From Diphasiastrum complanatum (taxonomy: Eukaryota; Streptophyta; Lycopodiopsida; Lycopodiales; Lycopodiaceae), in NCBI GenBank assembly GCA_029204225.1, contig CM055109.1:20950349-21014348 (forward strand): a stretch of 64,000 bases of DNA, given 5' to 3'. Below the pieces are notes generated by a model. That model was not told where the DNA came from, ran no database searches, and saw only the letters and a list, made by a program, of their open reading frames with translations. Positions within the stretch are counted from its first letter, which is position 1. The number at the start of each line of letters is the position of its first letter. A program made the translations under genes and the position numbers. Positions 23,520-35,810 of this stretch are shown one piece after another.

Positions 23520-25830
23520 AATATTGGACCCCACAATCAAGAGCAATCAAAACCATTGATCAAACATGGAATTCCGACCCCACACGTGTGTGGTATGGAC
23601 TCCAGTACATCCTATTATTAGAGATTAAGTGGAATCAAGTTCAGATAACAAAGCATTCACAAAAACTCAAAAAAAATGTGTACAAAACTCAAAATTGCCA
23701 ATTTGCTCCAAAAATTCTATCTCCTCATCACTATATGGAATGATGGATTGTATATACAAAAGGCTCTTCCCCACCTCGAGTTAGGTGAAAATCCAACATG
23801 TCATAAGGAATATGACTAGCCATTTTTTCCCTAATTTGTCAATCTTACCTAACTCTAGAGTTTGCCAAGTTGGTGACTAGCTTGGTTATCCACCTCCATG
23901 ATTCAAGGAATTTGATCCTAGGGATTATGACCAAACAAGCCCAAATTAACCTACGAATGATATTTAACATATCTAGAGTAGCCTACACATGTATTGACAT
24001 GGATTCACACATGTGGGACCCACCTATGTACTAATTCACATGGTTTATTCAAACTAGATTGCCAATTTTTGGCAATTTCTCACACAAATACTTTTAGAAT
24101 TCAAAATTCCAAAGTATCACAATTCATTCAACCAGAATATATAGGAGATCCATTAAGATAAAAATGATCTTAAGTCAAGTCTAAATATCCTAGATACTAT
24201 CTTGAGTTAATTGTCTCTGTTTCTAACATCTAATGCAAGAAAATAGCAATCATCCAATCTTAATAGATTTGTCTGTCTCCTATAACCATTGGAGATTTAA
24301 AACGAAAACTATACACAAGCTTTTACAGACTATAATCTATAGCAGAATACCATCCACTAAATTAATTACATTTAAATTCTCCATAAGTAAAAGCAATTAC
24401 TTATGAATATTCATGTGCGACACAAACATTCTCAATCCACTAGAATGAAGAGATTTAGATTGTTCAATATATTAATTTAAATTCTTAACTCATTCGATAG
24501 ATTGAAAATTGTTCACCACACTTAAGAATCATCACAATTCCTTATAATCCTCTGGCCATAATTAAGTATCCATTTATGATCCGTCAATCATAAATATTTA
24601 GATCAGTAGAATCCAAAATCATACTTAATCATCGAAGGATACTGGAGTATATGTCCAACATAACTTAGGAAAAAATAAGAATCATTCCAAAATCTCTCTC
24701 ACCAGAAAAATACTGGATTTTAAAAATATTTTCCAAACCAGATTCTTAATCAAAAGTGCGAAATATTCAAGTTCTATATGCCACAGATAATTAAAGACAG
24801 AAAGCATACCAAAATGATAACGACAACCATCTTCAACTACAAAAAATTTTAGATTACCATCTAGAACCGAATCTAGACACCCAAAGACTTGCTGAATATA
24901 AATTTAGTTGTTATTTTTGGAATCATTAAGATTTGCTATCCAATTGAGCTCTCTGAGATCCAATCACTCATGAACTGAGTCTATTCCTTAACTGAAGAAT
25001 ACCCTATACCAAGAAAATTGTATATCTTATGCACATAATTTCTATTGATGAATCTCAAAGATTCACAAATCATGCGTCTTATAAAAAATATAAAACGAAA
25101 CAAATAGTTTCTGGTGAATCATCTTCACGTCGTTCGTCAAACCAATTACTTCATCCAAGAGTAACTCAAATACTTTAATTGCCAATGATTCAAAAATCCT
25201 AAATGTCCAAGTGCAGATCTAAATTTACCAGTAACACCACATGTAGATTCTTATCCAAATCTTGACACCACTATCACTATCATGTTGGCAGCTAACTCTA
25301 GTAACTTTAAAGCCTCCCTTGATACATGTTACCTGTGGCACCCATATCAAGTGTCTTCATGGATTTGAGACAAGGTTTCACCAACTCATCCAAGAATCCA
25401 TATATTGAAGGTCATTGTCTCTCATGTTTCATGTGCTGCACCACGTTCTGATCTATCTATACATAGAAATTGCTATATCTCTACTTGTTGCTTTCCTCCA
25501 ACTTTCACACAATTCAACATTGATGCCTTCTATGATTTTTAGCGACGTGTTTTTCTGTGTGAATTGTAAAGCATTTCTCCCAATGAAACAAACATGATCA
25601 CCACTACATTGAGCTTCTCCAAGAATATGACTTGTGCTCCCTCATCTTCTTTTTTCATTTCACATGTTACTATTGCGAACAATTCTTGCAAGCTATTCAA
25701 AAGAGAATGCATTGTTACTCGGTAACAACAAGATATAGGGCTATAAAAATAATAAATGTGATAGATTCTTGATAATTTTATTAAATATACTTAATTTGGA
25801 TCGTACACATGGACAGCCATTGTCACATTC
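23520..25830. other. AT-rich repeat-derived DNA, no supported gene
   Basis: Copia gag similarity stops abruptly at the left end. A CACACGTGTG palindrome sits near 23580. Minus-strand reading gives fragments with protein-like texture near 25400-25600 but no family I can name. No paired LTR or PBS was found. Confidence 0.4.
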
Positions 25831-25833
25831 CAT

Positions 25834-26299
25834 TTATTGTGTATGTGTGTAATCAAGCATTATCCAAGCTCTTCTCAAATCGCTAGATCCTTCTCTATTC
25901 ATCCTAACACCAAGGTCCACCCTAGAGGCATCCCTCTTTGTGGACATCTTGAACACATGACACCTATCTGTAACTCCTCCTTGTCCTAGAAATAACATAC
26001 CATGGAAAAAATCATAATGACAAGTTCTTTTGAGATTCAACAATGAGTCAAGAGAATCTGATTTAGGACACAAGTCCTTTTTTGCAATGTTCACCATCCT
26101 CCGAAGTCTTGACTAGAGGCTGAAACTCCTTTGCCACTCTACCTATGTCTACATCCATCATTTCATCTCCTCCAATGACAGAAGTTGTAATCAAGTCTCT
26201 TGCTATTTCCATTTGAATTTTTCTGGGACTAGCTCCTCTATCAACTCGAAGTATATTTGCAACTTTATCTCTTATTGTTTGTAGTCTTTGTTTGCTCAC
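25834..26299 (-). pseudogene. Unidentified minus-strand coding relic
   Basis: Two overlapping minus-strand frames, 26299-26063 and 26097-25834, meet around a shared Lys-rich region. They probably represent one protein of about 150 residues split by a frameshift. The first reads SKQRLQTIRDKVANIL..., a basic helical start; the second ends in a His/Thr tail. No domain is recognised. Confidence 0.3.
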
Positions 26300-26374
26300 T
26301 CCTGTGCATGTTGGATTTCAATGCTTAGGACCAAATCCATTCAGTAATGAGCATCCTGAAAAATCAGTCAAAGT

Positions 26375-26690
26375 CCGACTCCATCGACTTCGAAGTTTGA
26401 AGTTGACTTCATCGACTTCGACTTCGACTTCTCCATGTATATTCTCAACTTACTCCATCGACTTAATCAACTCCATTGACATCGACTCCATCGACAAACC
26501 ACTTCATCAACACCCGACTTCGTCGACTTGCCCAACTTCATGGACTTGTCCACCTTCGTCGACTTGCCCGACTTCATCAACTTGTCCGACTTCGTCGACT
26601 TACCCGACTTCATCGACAAACACCAACTCCATCAAAACCAACTTCATCAACTTTTCATCAACTACCAACTAGCTTGACTTTGTCGACTTC
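26375..26690 (+). repeat. Degenerate 18-bp GACTTCGTCGACTTGCCC minisatellite
   Basis: Alternating 18-base units, GACTTCGTCGACTTGCCC and GACTTCATCAACTTGTCC, form a core at 26516-26620. The flanks are degenerate GACTTC/CATCGA units. Read in frame it gives a (T/S)-rich CPTSST repeat, but translation is not supported by any neighbouring gene structure. Confidence 0.85.
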
Positions 26691-26719
26691 CTCATCAGGG
26701 AAAAGTTGATCCATGCATT

Positions 26720-27262
26720 GTCAGACGACTTCAAGGGCAACACTGACAGTCCACCTAACTTGCACATATATTGACAGTTAGAAAAGACGGCCATCTAATG
26801 CATAATGGCTACAATAAATTAACTAGGTAGATTTTATGCTTCCAATGCACTGAGCGCTGACATGCAATCATCAATGTATAGCATCACCAGATTTAACATA
26901 GTCTGTAGGTTGTATTCTAGTAGTGGCTAAGTGGCTGACAAGCTTCTTCTTTTTTAAACGATTAAGCTGAAGCTTAGTTTTTGTGCTACTCTCTTGTGCT
27001 TGCTTCAAGCTCTTGTACTCAATTTTTCTCAATCAATCAGGGTGCAAGTTTTGTCCACACTACTGCTTTGTTCTATTGTGCATTGCTACTGTTTTTATGC
27101 ATCTTGAACATTTTGTTGGTAACTGTTGCACTTCTGATCCACAAACCATCCGTTCTCAACTTCCGCTGCTATCACAACATTTCAGATTTAATATCAGAGC
27201 TGCTGTTATCACAATGCTCTACCAATCTAATATCACTTCTGCTACACCTCTGATTTTACGAC
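26720..27262 (+). repeat. Copia LTR relic (approximate left edge)
   Basis: Assigned because a perfect copia primer-binding site follows at 27264. The sequence has LTR-like composition and ends near TTTTACGACA. The left boundary is not certain, and neither gag nor a partner LTR is visible. Confidence 0.5.
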
Positions 27263-27263
27263 A

Positions 27264-27275
27264 TGGTATCAGAGC
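27264..27275 (+). promoter_or_regulatory. Copia primer-binding site (perfect)
   Basis: TGGTATCAGAGC, an exact plant copia PBS. The sequence after it does not continue into a recognisable gag. Confidence 0.8.
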
Positions 27276-27499
27276 GAGTGGTTCAGTAATTTGCATTTCT
27301 ATTGTAGATTATCAATCTTGTTTCTACCAAGACCTCATCTCAGCAAGTCCGCAGCCAACAATATTATGATATTGTTTGTTAGCAACTGTGCTAACATAGT
27401 AAAAATAGAAAAAAGAAATAAAACTCCATGGCATGTGTTTTGTAAGTCCACGTATGAGTATTTGTCAATATACTTCCACCACGACATGTGTGTTGTAAG

Positions 27500-28193
27500 T
27501 CCATGAGTAGAAGCTTAAAATAATAAAATAACTTAAACTTGGGATCAGAACTTAGACTTAAGGAACTTAAGCTTAGAAATATTTGTCTTAAGTTATCTTA
27601 AGTTTCAAGCTAAAAACTTTCAAAGTTCTAAGTCCTAAGATAGAAGTTCTAGAATGGCTAGTTTGAAATTAATCCCATAAGTTATTGAATACTTATGGAA
27701 GACCCTCCTTGCTATAAAAGGAGAGGTATTTGCCATGTACACAACACTTTTGAGAGTAAGCTATTGCTCTCTATTTTTGAGACTATCATTCTATTTCATT
27801 TTTGTTATCTTTGGCAAGGTGCATAGCTTGAGGGAAGGTGCTCGGGCCTCCTCTTGCCTCCTTCTCATTGGTTCGTATTGTGGCATGTATTTTTGTTGAT
27901 TCTTTAGTTAGCCGCAATCTATTATTTCTATCTCCCTTTTGGGTGTAAAATTAGAATCTAGCTTAATGAACTTGCTAAATGGGTAAGCCTTAGCAAGGAT
28001 TTTATTTCTTGTTATCTTAGTTAGTTTTATTTCAGTTCCGGACACTAGTTGGGAAAGCCTTAGTGCTCCCGTCCTTGTTTATCTATGTTCGTTTGAAGCT
28101 TTTGGTAGGTTCTTAAAAGATGGATGACGCTCTCTATACTATACCACACCGTGAGTAGATCTAGCCATTACATGAACTAGAAATACTTCCAAC
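27500..28193 (+). repeat. Ty3/gypsy-type LTR relic (approximate edges)
   Basis: It contains a TATA box in CTATAAAAGGAG (near 27713) and ends just before a degenerate tRNA-Asp-type PBS. The architecture matches the gypsy LTR at 45772-46486, whose TATA is CTATAAAAAGGG. No gypsy coding sequence follows. Confidence 0.5.
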
Positions 28194-28195
28194 AT

Positions 28196-28213
28196 TGGCG
28201 TCGTTGTCGCTTT
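28196..28213 (+). promoter_or_regulatory. Degenerate gypsy primer-binding site
   Basis: TGGCGTCGTTGTCGCTTT compares with TGGCGCCGTTGCTGGGGA at 46491. The first 12 bases differ by two changes. Confidence 0.5.
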
Positions 28214-28224
28214 TTAAGCTTTTT

Positions 28225-29059
28225 CTACCTAACTTCTTTTCCTTTTGTTTTTTTTTGCTTCCATGTTTGTGTGTATGCTTGCTTGTTTTTTATCATCCAA
28301 CCACAACATGAGCCTTCTCTCCAGGCTCTAAATGAGCTGCGGAGCAACCTATCAAGCCGGAGGGAAGCAACAAAAGTATCAACTTGGGCATTTTCTTTTA
28401 AAAAAGTGACCCAAGTGACATTTTTTTCAAAACAAACAGGTATATCAGAATTTGTCGGTCTATCTACAGCCATAACAGACACTGAACTTCCATTCTATCA
28501 CCTTCATGATTTCTGACCAACCATACCGCTTTTTGAGCTGCGAGGCGAGGGGTAATTGCTCCCAAGGGCCAATGTCAGGGAGTGTGCGGGTAGAGTTGGG
28601 ATATGGCATGGGATTAAATGGGAGAAAATCTGGAATGGGGGGAGATGGGGATTTTTGAAAAAATACAGGAGGAGGTGATTTAGGAATGAGAGGTGGTGAA
28701 TGTGGTGGGGAGAGGCTTTGTGGTGGAGACGTATGGAGTAGGTTAGTTGTGACCACGATGGATGGAGTTTGTGTTAATAATTGCAAAGCAAAATCATTTA
28801 CATTGATTGCAAAGTCAAGTAGGGTGGAAGATTGTACATGTGAGGGCTTTTGTGAAATTGTGGAATCAAAGCCCGTGTTGAGTGTGAATGAGGGGGTAGA
28901 TGTGGTGGTAAATGGTGGGGGTAGTGGTGGAAGAGAAGTTATGGTAGTAGGTAAGGCTACCGGAACTATGGAAGTTGGCTGAGTGGACAAAATCATGCTT
29001 ACTGAACCAGAACCTGAGGCGCCTGCATCCAATGAGCTGCCTGCTACGTATATGTACAC
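28225..29059 (-). pseudogene. Proline-rich unidentified coding relic
   Basis: A 199-codon minus-strand frame (29059-28460) is rich in Pro, Ser and Thr (SPPHSPPLIPKSPPP) and ends in an aromatic/basic segment (KKRYGWSEIMKVIEWKF). An overlapping frame, 28482-28225, continues protein-like (DIPVCFEKNVTWVTFLKENAQ), suggesting one frameshifted gene of about 270 residues. A minus-strand copia PBS lies 580 bases upstream, so it may be a retroelement gag or a captured gene. No family is recognised. Confidence 0.4.
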
Positions 29060-29634
29060 ATACCTCCACGTGTAAGTGGCACTGAAAATGTAGTGTCAGC
29101 CAGCTGTTGTACGGTACAACTCATTATCTAAAGCTACTCCCTCTGAATGCATTGATGAAAAATCTAAGACCTCAGAACACTCACTTCTATCCAATTCTTC
29201 TTGATTGATAGTGAAAATTGATGAAAATGGTGAAAAAGACAGATGTGTGCTCACTTTGGCATATCCCACGAGTTGCGTACCCTCTCAAACTCTTTGATTG
29301 CCTAAAACTCTTCTAAAAACAAAAAACAAATCAAAGTGATTTAGAAACAAGAGCAACACATTCTACTTTTTAATATCTATCCAACAAGCTATAGAACATC
29401 AAATTTGGATCATTCCTTAAGAAGTAGCACTCATTAATGAGGGCTGATTTTACACGTGTGAGCCCTCTGTCCGTACAGAGCTCCGCTGGATCAGATCAAC
29501 CTTGATTTGATCCACTTATGATCCACAGATTTCTTGTTTCTCAGCGAGTTTGAATCCCTCTCCCAAATCTGAGTTCCTACAAGCAAAAACACTAATGATC
29601 TGATGTATACACCCTCACCTCTTCAAAGCATGAA

Positions 29635-29646
29635 GCTCTGATACCA
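29635..29646 (-). promoter_or_regulatory. Copia primer-binding site, minus strand
   Basis: GCTCTGATACCA on the plus strand is the exact complement of TGGTATCAGAGC. A minus-strand copia LTR should therefore lie just to its right, starting near TGACAT at 29649. Its far end is not defined. Confidence 0.7.
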
Positions 29647-29648
29647 CG

Positions 29649-31320
29649 TGACATTTTTAGCACATGTGAACTTCACCACACACCCTACAGGATCTTATTG
29701 AGGTGTTGTGATTGCACAAAATTGATCAAAGAATAGTATGCTTGAAAAATCTAAGGCAAGAGCACAATGGCATACATCTGATGAAAAAATCTAACTCTTC
29801 ACTATGAGAAATGAATGTCAGAAATAATTCTAAGTGTTCAGTATGGGAAAAAGAGGCTGCTCTAGGGTAGAGAGAGAAAATCAAGCATAGAAAACTTGGG
29901 TAGAAAGATAATGAGTCCAAAACACCAAAATATCAATATTCACAATGTGGCAAAACATGCCCAGCTTTCCCTACATGAGAGAGACTCAAATCCCTACAGT
30001 GGAGTTGCATGGAAAGTCCACTTAACTGAACTAATTCACCTACCAGAGATCCACATGTGTAACTGGATGCATGTATGTTGCATGTATTGCATGTCAACTC
30101 ATAAAAAACATGTGTAGATCACATAAACTACTTTGCATATTGCATGCACTGATTGCATGTGGCTTGCATCCATACTGTATGACTTTGCATGTTATTTAAA
30201 CTTGATAACCAAGATTTGTGCTATCTATCAGGAAAGAGCAGCAACAAGACTGGAACTTCAACTGAGAAAAGAATTGCGGAAACGCCCAGAAGCAATATAG
30301 AGGATACAGTCCTCCCAGAAGTTAGTATCTGCCAAAAAACCAGAGATGAAACTGTCAATGGCACATACAAGTGACAAAACAAAGAGACACGTGGAAAGCA
30401 CTCGAGCATGCAAGTGTGAAGCTGCTGAGAGCTCTCCAATTTTGAGAATGTCAACCACTTGTAGCAATAAGACATTCTGATCACATTGTGGCAAATTGCA
30501 AACGCAGTTTTTTGATAAAGACTGGCAACAATAAGCACTTGGTTTTACGCAAGCAACCAAGGATCTACGCTTTTCCAAGTGACAATCAAAGATGCCAATG
30601 CAAAGCGGAGCAATATCGTCCAATATGAGTTGCAGTGGGTCCTGCAACACATTAGGGGTGGGATGATGTTGGCTGATTCTAACAAATCCCCAAGATACTC
30701 GAACAAAGCAACTCAAGAGCACCTCTCACCTTAGACCGAGGAGGTCTCTGAGAAGACGAGACAAACAAAGACTGAGAGCCGATGAATACTAGTAGTAATG
30801 ACAAGCAAGAACTGTGTGAGCCTCATGGTAAATCTCGAAAGATGGAATGACCATGTAGGAACTAGTATTTCTAGGAAAATGTAATAAATGCAAGTAGACC
30901 CCTCTTAAAGAAAGTAGAGTGAGCCACCTTTTGATGGTGAACTCTAGTGGAGAGCATTATTCCACTTGTAATTTGTGAAATGTGGAAATTCCACTAGGAT
31001 GCCACTAAGGAGCTCTCTTGCTTATTTAAGAGACTCCCTCTTTGTGAAGAGGAGTTTTTTGTGAAATGTACCTACTCCATGCTAAAATGAGAAGAGCCTC
31101 CACGAGTTTTGGTGCATCCATTGAGCTCCTTGATCATGCTTGTTTCTTGAGTGATGCATTTATGATCTTGCCCTTCCCTCCTTCGTGTGTGGTCAGTGTG
31201 GATTGTAGAATGAATTAGATTTGTTGTTTTCCTAGAGTAGATTAGTTTTCTTTTCTTGTTTGTGGATTAATGTAAGAGCCAGCATTCAGGTAAACTGAAT
31301 AGGCTAGAAATGTGGTGCAA
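29649..31320. other. Probable LTR remnants, no supported gene
   Basis: The left part is the presumed minus-strand copia LTR. A 154-codon minus-strand frame (30722-30258) has no recognisable domain. The stretch 30840-31280 looks like another LTR or promoter region (TTATTTAAGAG near 31022, plus-strand pyrimidine leader) but lacks a partner. Confidence 0.35.
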
Positions 31321-31324
31321 ATCT

Positions 31325-32010
31325 TGCATATCCTCCAACATTCTAGTTAGTCATAAACTGACTGAGAGAGCTGACTGCAAAAGCTATGTTTGGCCTGGTA
31401 CAAATCATGGCATACATAAGAGATCTTATAATAGAATGGTTAGAATACTTACGCATCTGCTGCTTTCCATGAATTGTTTGGAGACATTGGTCCTTTGGTG
31501 AGACGACTAACTTGCAATTAATCAGATTATATTTGACTAACATGTTGTAGATGTACCTCTGTTGTGTAATGTAGACCAACTTCTGTTTTTTGGCTCTATG
31601 GATTTGTATACCAAGGCAAAAATGAGCTTTGCCCAGATCGGTCATGGCAAATTTGAAAGATAGCATTGTCTTGGCCTCTTTTATCAGATCACAACTGTTG
31701 CTGAAAAGCAATGTATCATCCACGTATAAAGTGATATTGATAAAAGACTGTTGCACTGCTTTGAAGTAAACATTTGAATCTGAAGAGCTAGGTGTGTAGC
31801 CATGATCAATAAGGAAAGTATTTATCCTTTGAAACCATGCTCGAGCAGACTACTTCAAGCCATAAAGTGCCTTGTGGAGATTACACACATGATTGTCTTT
31901 ACCCTCGATAATATAACCTTCGGGTTGCACCATGTAAATGTCTTCTTCGATAACTCCATTGAGATATGATGTCTGTACAATGGTCCATCCCAATGCATAC
32001 CAAATTTTTG
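31325..32010 (-). pseudogene. pol: copia RT fragment (A family)
   Basis: Minus-strand reading gives the RT block GYIIEGKDNHVCNLHKALYGLK-stop-SARAW, then LYVDDTLLFSNS (catalytic YVDD) and MTDLGKAHFCLGIQIHR, ending at SSLSQFMTN. It is close to copia A1. A CAG-to-TAG change breaks the LKQSA motif. Both ends are abrupt; the upstream end abuts gypsy integrase. Confidence 0.85.
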
Positions 32011-32045
32011 ATGCATTAGTTCATGCCTAGTATCGTATTACAAGA

Positions 32046-34078
32046 CTAGCTGGCCTTGGCTAAACTTGTAATTAGGAATCCTTTTGTAATGCATTGTTTC
32101 ATGATTTTTTTGCAGGTTTCTTGATGTACTAAGGAGGTCAATCGTTGCTCATCCAACTCTTGTAAGATATCGATACGTTGTTGGATGGACTCTTTCCTAC
32201 CCAGATTGTGAGACATAGCCAGTCTCAGGGATGGTAATTCTATCTCAATAGGCAGGATACATTCTTGTCCATATACCAAGAAAAAAGAAGTGTGATTTGT
32301 ACTAGTTTTGTAGGTCACATTGTAGGTCCACAAAGCAGCATATAATTTCTTATCCCAGTCCCTTTTATTTTCAGCTACTGCTTTTCGTAATATGGACATC
32401 AACTGCTTGTTTGTACTTTCAGCTTGTCCATTCACTTGAGGATGATAGGGAGTACTTTTTTGATGTTTAATCAGCAATTGTTTTGTCAAACTCTCTATGA
32501 TTTTGTTCAAAAAGTGGGTTCCTCGATCCGAGATTAGTTCTCTAGGAGCTCCAAATCTTCCAATGACTTGTTCTAATAGGAATCACACCGTTTCTTTGGC
32601 ATTCCCTTTAGGCATTGCCTTTGCTTCGGCCCACTTAGTAATGTAGTCTATAGCTGCGATAATATAGTGTTTTCGAGATGAAGATGATGGTTGAATTGGA
32701 TCTATAAAGTCAATCCTCCATTTTTCGAAGTCCGATTTACCCTGGTCTCTACACATTGGCAATGTCACAAGCACTAGCATGAGCATGTACATCCTTAAAT
32801 AATGTTGGCCACCAATATCCTACTCTTAATATTTTTTGACATGTTAGTTGACCAGCAAAGTATCCACCACAAGCAGAATCATGACATTCCTCTAGGATGA
32901 AACTTGTCTCTTCAGGAGTCACACATCTCCTATAGATTCCTTCCACTCCTCTTCGATATAGGATTCCGTCTATCAATGCAAAATTTAAGGCTTGTGTATG
33001 TAGCTTCCGCTTCTCTTGAGGAGCCATTGTGTTTGGTGTTTTTAAGGTAGACAGATAGGTAGCTAAATTAGCGTACCATTCTGTGATCATGGTAGTGTCT
33101 ACTCGCAATAAGTCACGTAAATGATCATTTTTCCAATCACTATCATTGGTCGTAATATTTTCCAACTCACAAATGCAGTCATTTAGACCTTGTAATCGCG
33201 GTGGTTTGCTTTGCAAGTCATAATCAAATTCTTGCAGTGACAAAATCCATTTCATTAAGCGACCATGTGATTCCAACTTGTTCATCATTAATGTCACTGC
33301 TTTGTTCTTTGTAAAAAATGTTACTTTCCTATGTAGAAGATAGTGTCTAAATTTCGTAGCAGCATATGAAATCCCTAAACAAATCTTCTCAGCTTTTGTA
33401 TACTTGAGTTCTGCAGCATTTAGTTTACGACCAACAAAGGTGATTGGATGATAGACTTTATCCCATATTTGAGCTAGACAACAGTTGATACAGGTGTCTG
33501 TAGTAGTACTAGTGAACACATAAAATTCGCGATCATACATCGGTGGTTTCAATATAGGAGTTTTTGCTAAAGTTTCTTTCAGGTTTTGAAAAGATTGTTC
33601 ACATTTCTTATCCCAATTCGACTCACATTCCTCTTTTAGTAACTCAGTCATAGGGTAGGTTATTGAGGCATAGGCCATCACGTAGTTTCTATAGTAGCCT
33701 GTCCCCCCTAAGAAAGATTGTAATTGGATAACAGTGGAGGGTGACATAATGGCTAAAACCATCGCGATTTTTTTTGGATCAGTGGCTATACCATAACGAC
33801 TGATGACATGCCCTAATAGTACATCATAGGGTATTCCAAATATACACTTGTTGGCATTCAGAGCTATACAAGTAGTAGCACACTTATGAAAACATTTTTC
33901 AAGTATTGCCAAGTGTTCTTTAATAGAAGATGCTCCACATAAATCATCCATAAAGATTTTCAAGTTTCTATCCAAGATATCTTCAAAATTTTCATTCATA
34001 AATCTTTGATATGTGGCTAGGGCGTTTGATAAACCGAAAGGCATAACGTGATAGGCCAAAACTCCAAAGGTGGTATGA
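32046..34078 (-). pseudogene. pol: Ty3/gypsy pol: RT C-half, RNase H, integrase
   Basis: The frame 34059-32749 (436 codons, open) starts in RT (MPFGLSNALATYQR, then the catalytic FMDD in KIFMDDLCG), continues through RNase H and ends in the integrase zinc-binding region (HDSACGGYFAGQ...CDIA). The integrase core follows at 32792-32583 (WRIDFIDPI, IDYITKWAEA) and 32510-32046 (STPYHPQVNGQAE, the catalytic Glu region), separated by a short gap with a stop. In RNase H the usual first Asp (in a V-CDAS block) reads VFTSTTTD, and the TDHAAL-type block reads TKNKAV, so catalytic Asp residues are lost. The RT N-half, protease and gag are missing. Confidence 0.9.
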
Positions 34079-34617
34079 GCTCATCAAAGGTTGGCAATCT
34101 TTCTCTTGATGCTATTTCGCTCACAAACATCTGATAGGGTTTCGCAATGTCGCACGATGCACTGTGCACCAGCTCCACATCCCGTATGCGCTCACCAATA
34201 GAATGTAGTTCATCCCTCATTGTCTTGATTTTGGTCATGTACATCTGAATGTGCTCTCCTTGTTCCATTCGGGCACTATTCAGCTTTGGCTTCAGAAACA
34301 TGATTCTTGATGGATTTGGCATCTCGAATTGCTCCTTTAGCACATCCCATGTCTGTCTGGGTGTAACAGCATCACAAATGTGGGTAATGATGTAATCCTT
34401 CACTGAAAAGTTAATGAAGTTCAAAACTTTCCTCATCTTTTTGTCGAACACTTTGATATCCGCTTCATTTGGTGACCTTCTCTCTTCTCCTGTGACGACA
34501 TCCTACATGTCTTTCTCCATCAGTATGTTTTTCATTTTGAATTTCCACACTGCATAGTTGGAAATCCCGTCCAATTTGCTACTTTCACTCAAAATGGACT
34601 CTCCCATGTTTGTCATC
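34078..34617 (-). pseudogene. gag: copia gag (second type), minus strand
   Basis: Begins MTNMGESILSESSKLDGIS at 34617. A one-base insertion near 34560 shifts the frame, and a TAG replaces Trp in KDM-stop-DVVTG. The later part (34451 down) is a UBN2-type gag: TWDVLKEQFEMPNPSRIMFL, MRDELHSIGERI, ERLPTFDEL. It ends inside the gag helix region and is joined to gypsy RT at about 34078, a chimeric junction. Confidence 0.88.
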
Positions 34618-34619
34618 GC

Positions 34620-35796
34620 AAAACTGCTTGAAATTTTTGCCGTAGGCTAAAAGCAGTATGTTGAGGCCAACTGTGATGTCAAAACTTGAAAATAATGACC
34701 TACACTTTTTCCCTTACCAGGCCACTCGCTGCTTTTCCACCAAATTGAAAGCCAAATCGGCGTCACCTTCCGAAATGCACTTAGTCATCAACTCCCAACT
34801 ACGTGTCCAATAAAATGGTGAAATCACTTTTGGTGCACTCTGAATACTTTCTCCACTGCAATCACTCTGTTTTGTTGTACCGTACTTGTAGGTACAGTCC
34901 GGGTGCCCTTCGTTTGGAGGTTATAGCCTTTCGTTTGGGTCAAAACAGACAAAGGACCTAAAAATAGGTTTTTTTCTCGTTTTTGAATAGTTTTTTCAAA
35001 GTGAAGAAACTTCACCTTTCATAAACTTGGGACCCAACTCAACTTTCACTTTGAAAATTTTTACCCTTCTTGTATCCGACGGTTCTGAGCACTTTTGTGC
35101 ACTGATGGAAGCTCTTGCAAACGTTGTCCACTTCAAAACGCTATGTGTTTCTCTTGGTTCCTCACACGAGCAGGCCCGCGACCTCCTCCATCTCTCTCTC
35201 TTCCACAAGTTGTAGCTATGGCTGCCAAAAACCCTGTTAGCCGCCCACTACAGATGGTTGTTGCTTGCTGATCACACCATGGTTGTCCACGGCCACTTAC
35301 AGGCTAATTCACCCCAATGAATCGCCCTTCTGGAGCACTTTACAGATCCAAAATAGGTTTACAATAGAGAGAAAATTCTGATTTTGTGCTTCCAAACCCC
35401 AGACCAGGGTTTTTCACACAAATCTATTCTTGGCTTCCTGTTCACAGGGTTCTGACAGGCGTATCCTCTTCCTCTGAGGTCACCCTACTGCTGGAAATCT
35501 GATGCTTCAATCCGCTTATCAAATGGTGTCTGATTGAATGCACACTGACTGCAAACACCAAATAGCCTTCCTTCGGAATTTCAAAATTCCGTTTGCTGAG
35601 GTTCTGATTCAGTCGACAACTCGTCTCTGAATCCCCACACAATCTCAAGCTCACCAAGCTTCTATGTGCTAAACTCTTTGCACCAGTGCTTCTCCTTCCA
35701 TCTTCAACCCGCCGTAAACCCTAAACTCTCAGAAGATAGTTCTCCCGAAGCTCTCTTCAACGGCGATGTTGTACTGTTGTGTACACTCCTTGTACG
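34620..35796 (-). other. Long untranslated leader of minus-strand copia
   Basis: About 1.18 kb between the PBS (35797-35808) and the gag start (34617), unusually long for copia. Several short frames (for example 35657-35442) show no domain. Confidence 0.5.
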
Positions 35797-35808
35797 ACTC
35801 TGATACCA
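35797..35808 (-). promoter_or_regulatory. Copia primer-binding site, minus strand
   Basis: The plus strand reads ACTCTGATACCA, the complement of TGGTATCAGAGT, one base off consensus. It fixes the orientation of the gag at 34617-34078. Confidence 0.75.
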
Positions 35809-35810
35809 AC

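Noticed and set aside
30258-30722. 154-codon minus-strand frame
   Set aside because: Long, but without a recognisable domain, and it lies in LTR-like sequence; kept only as a note.
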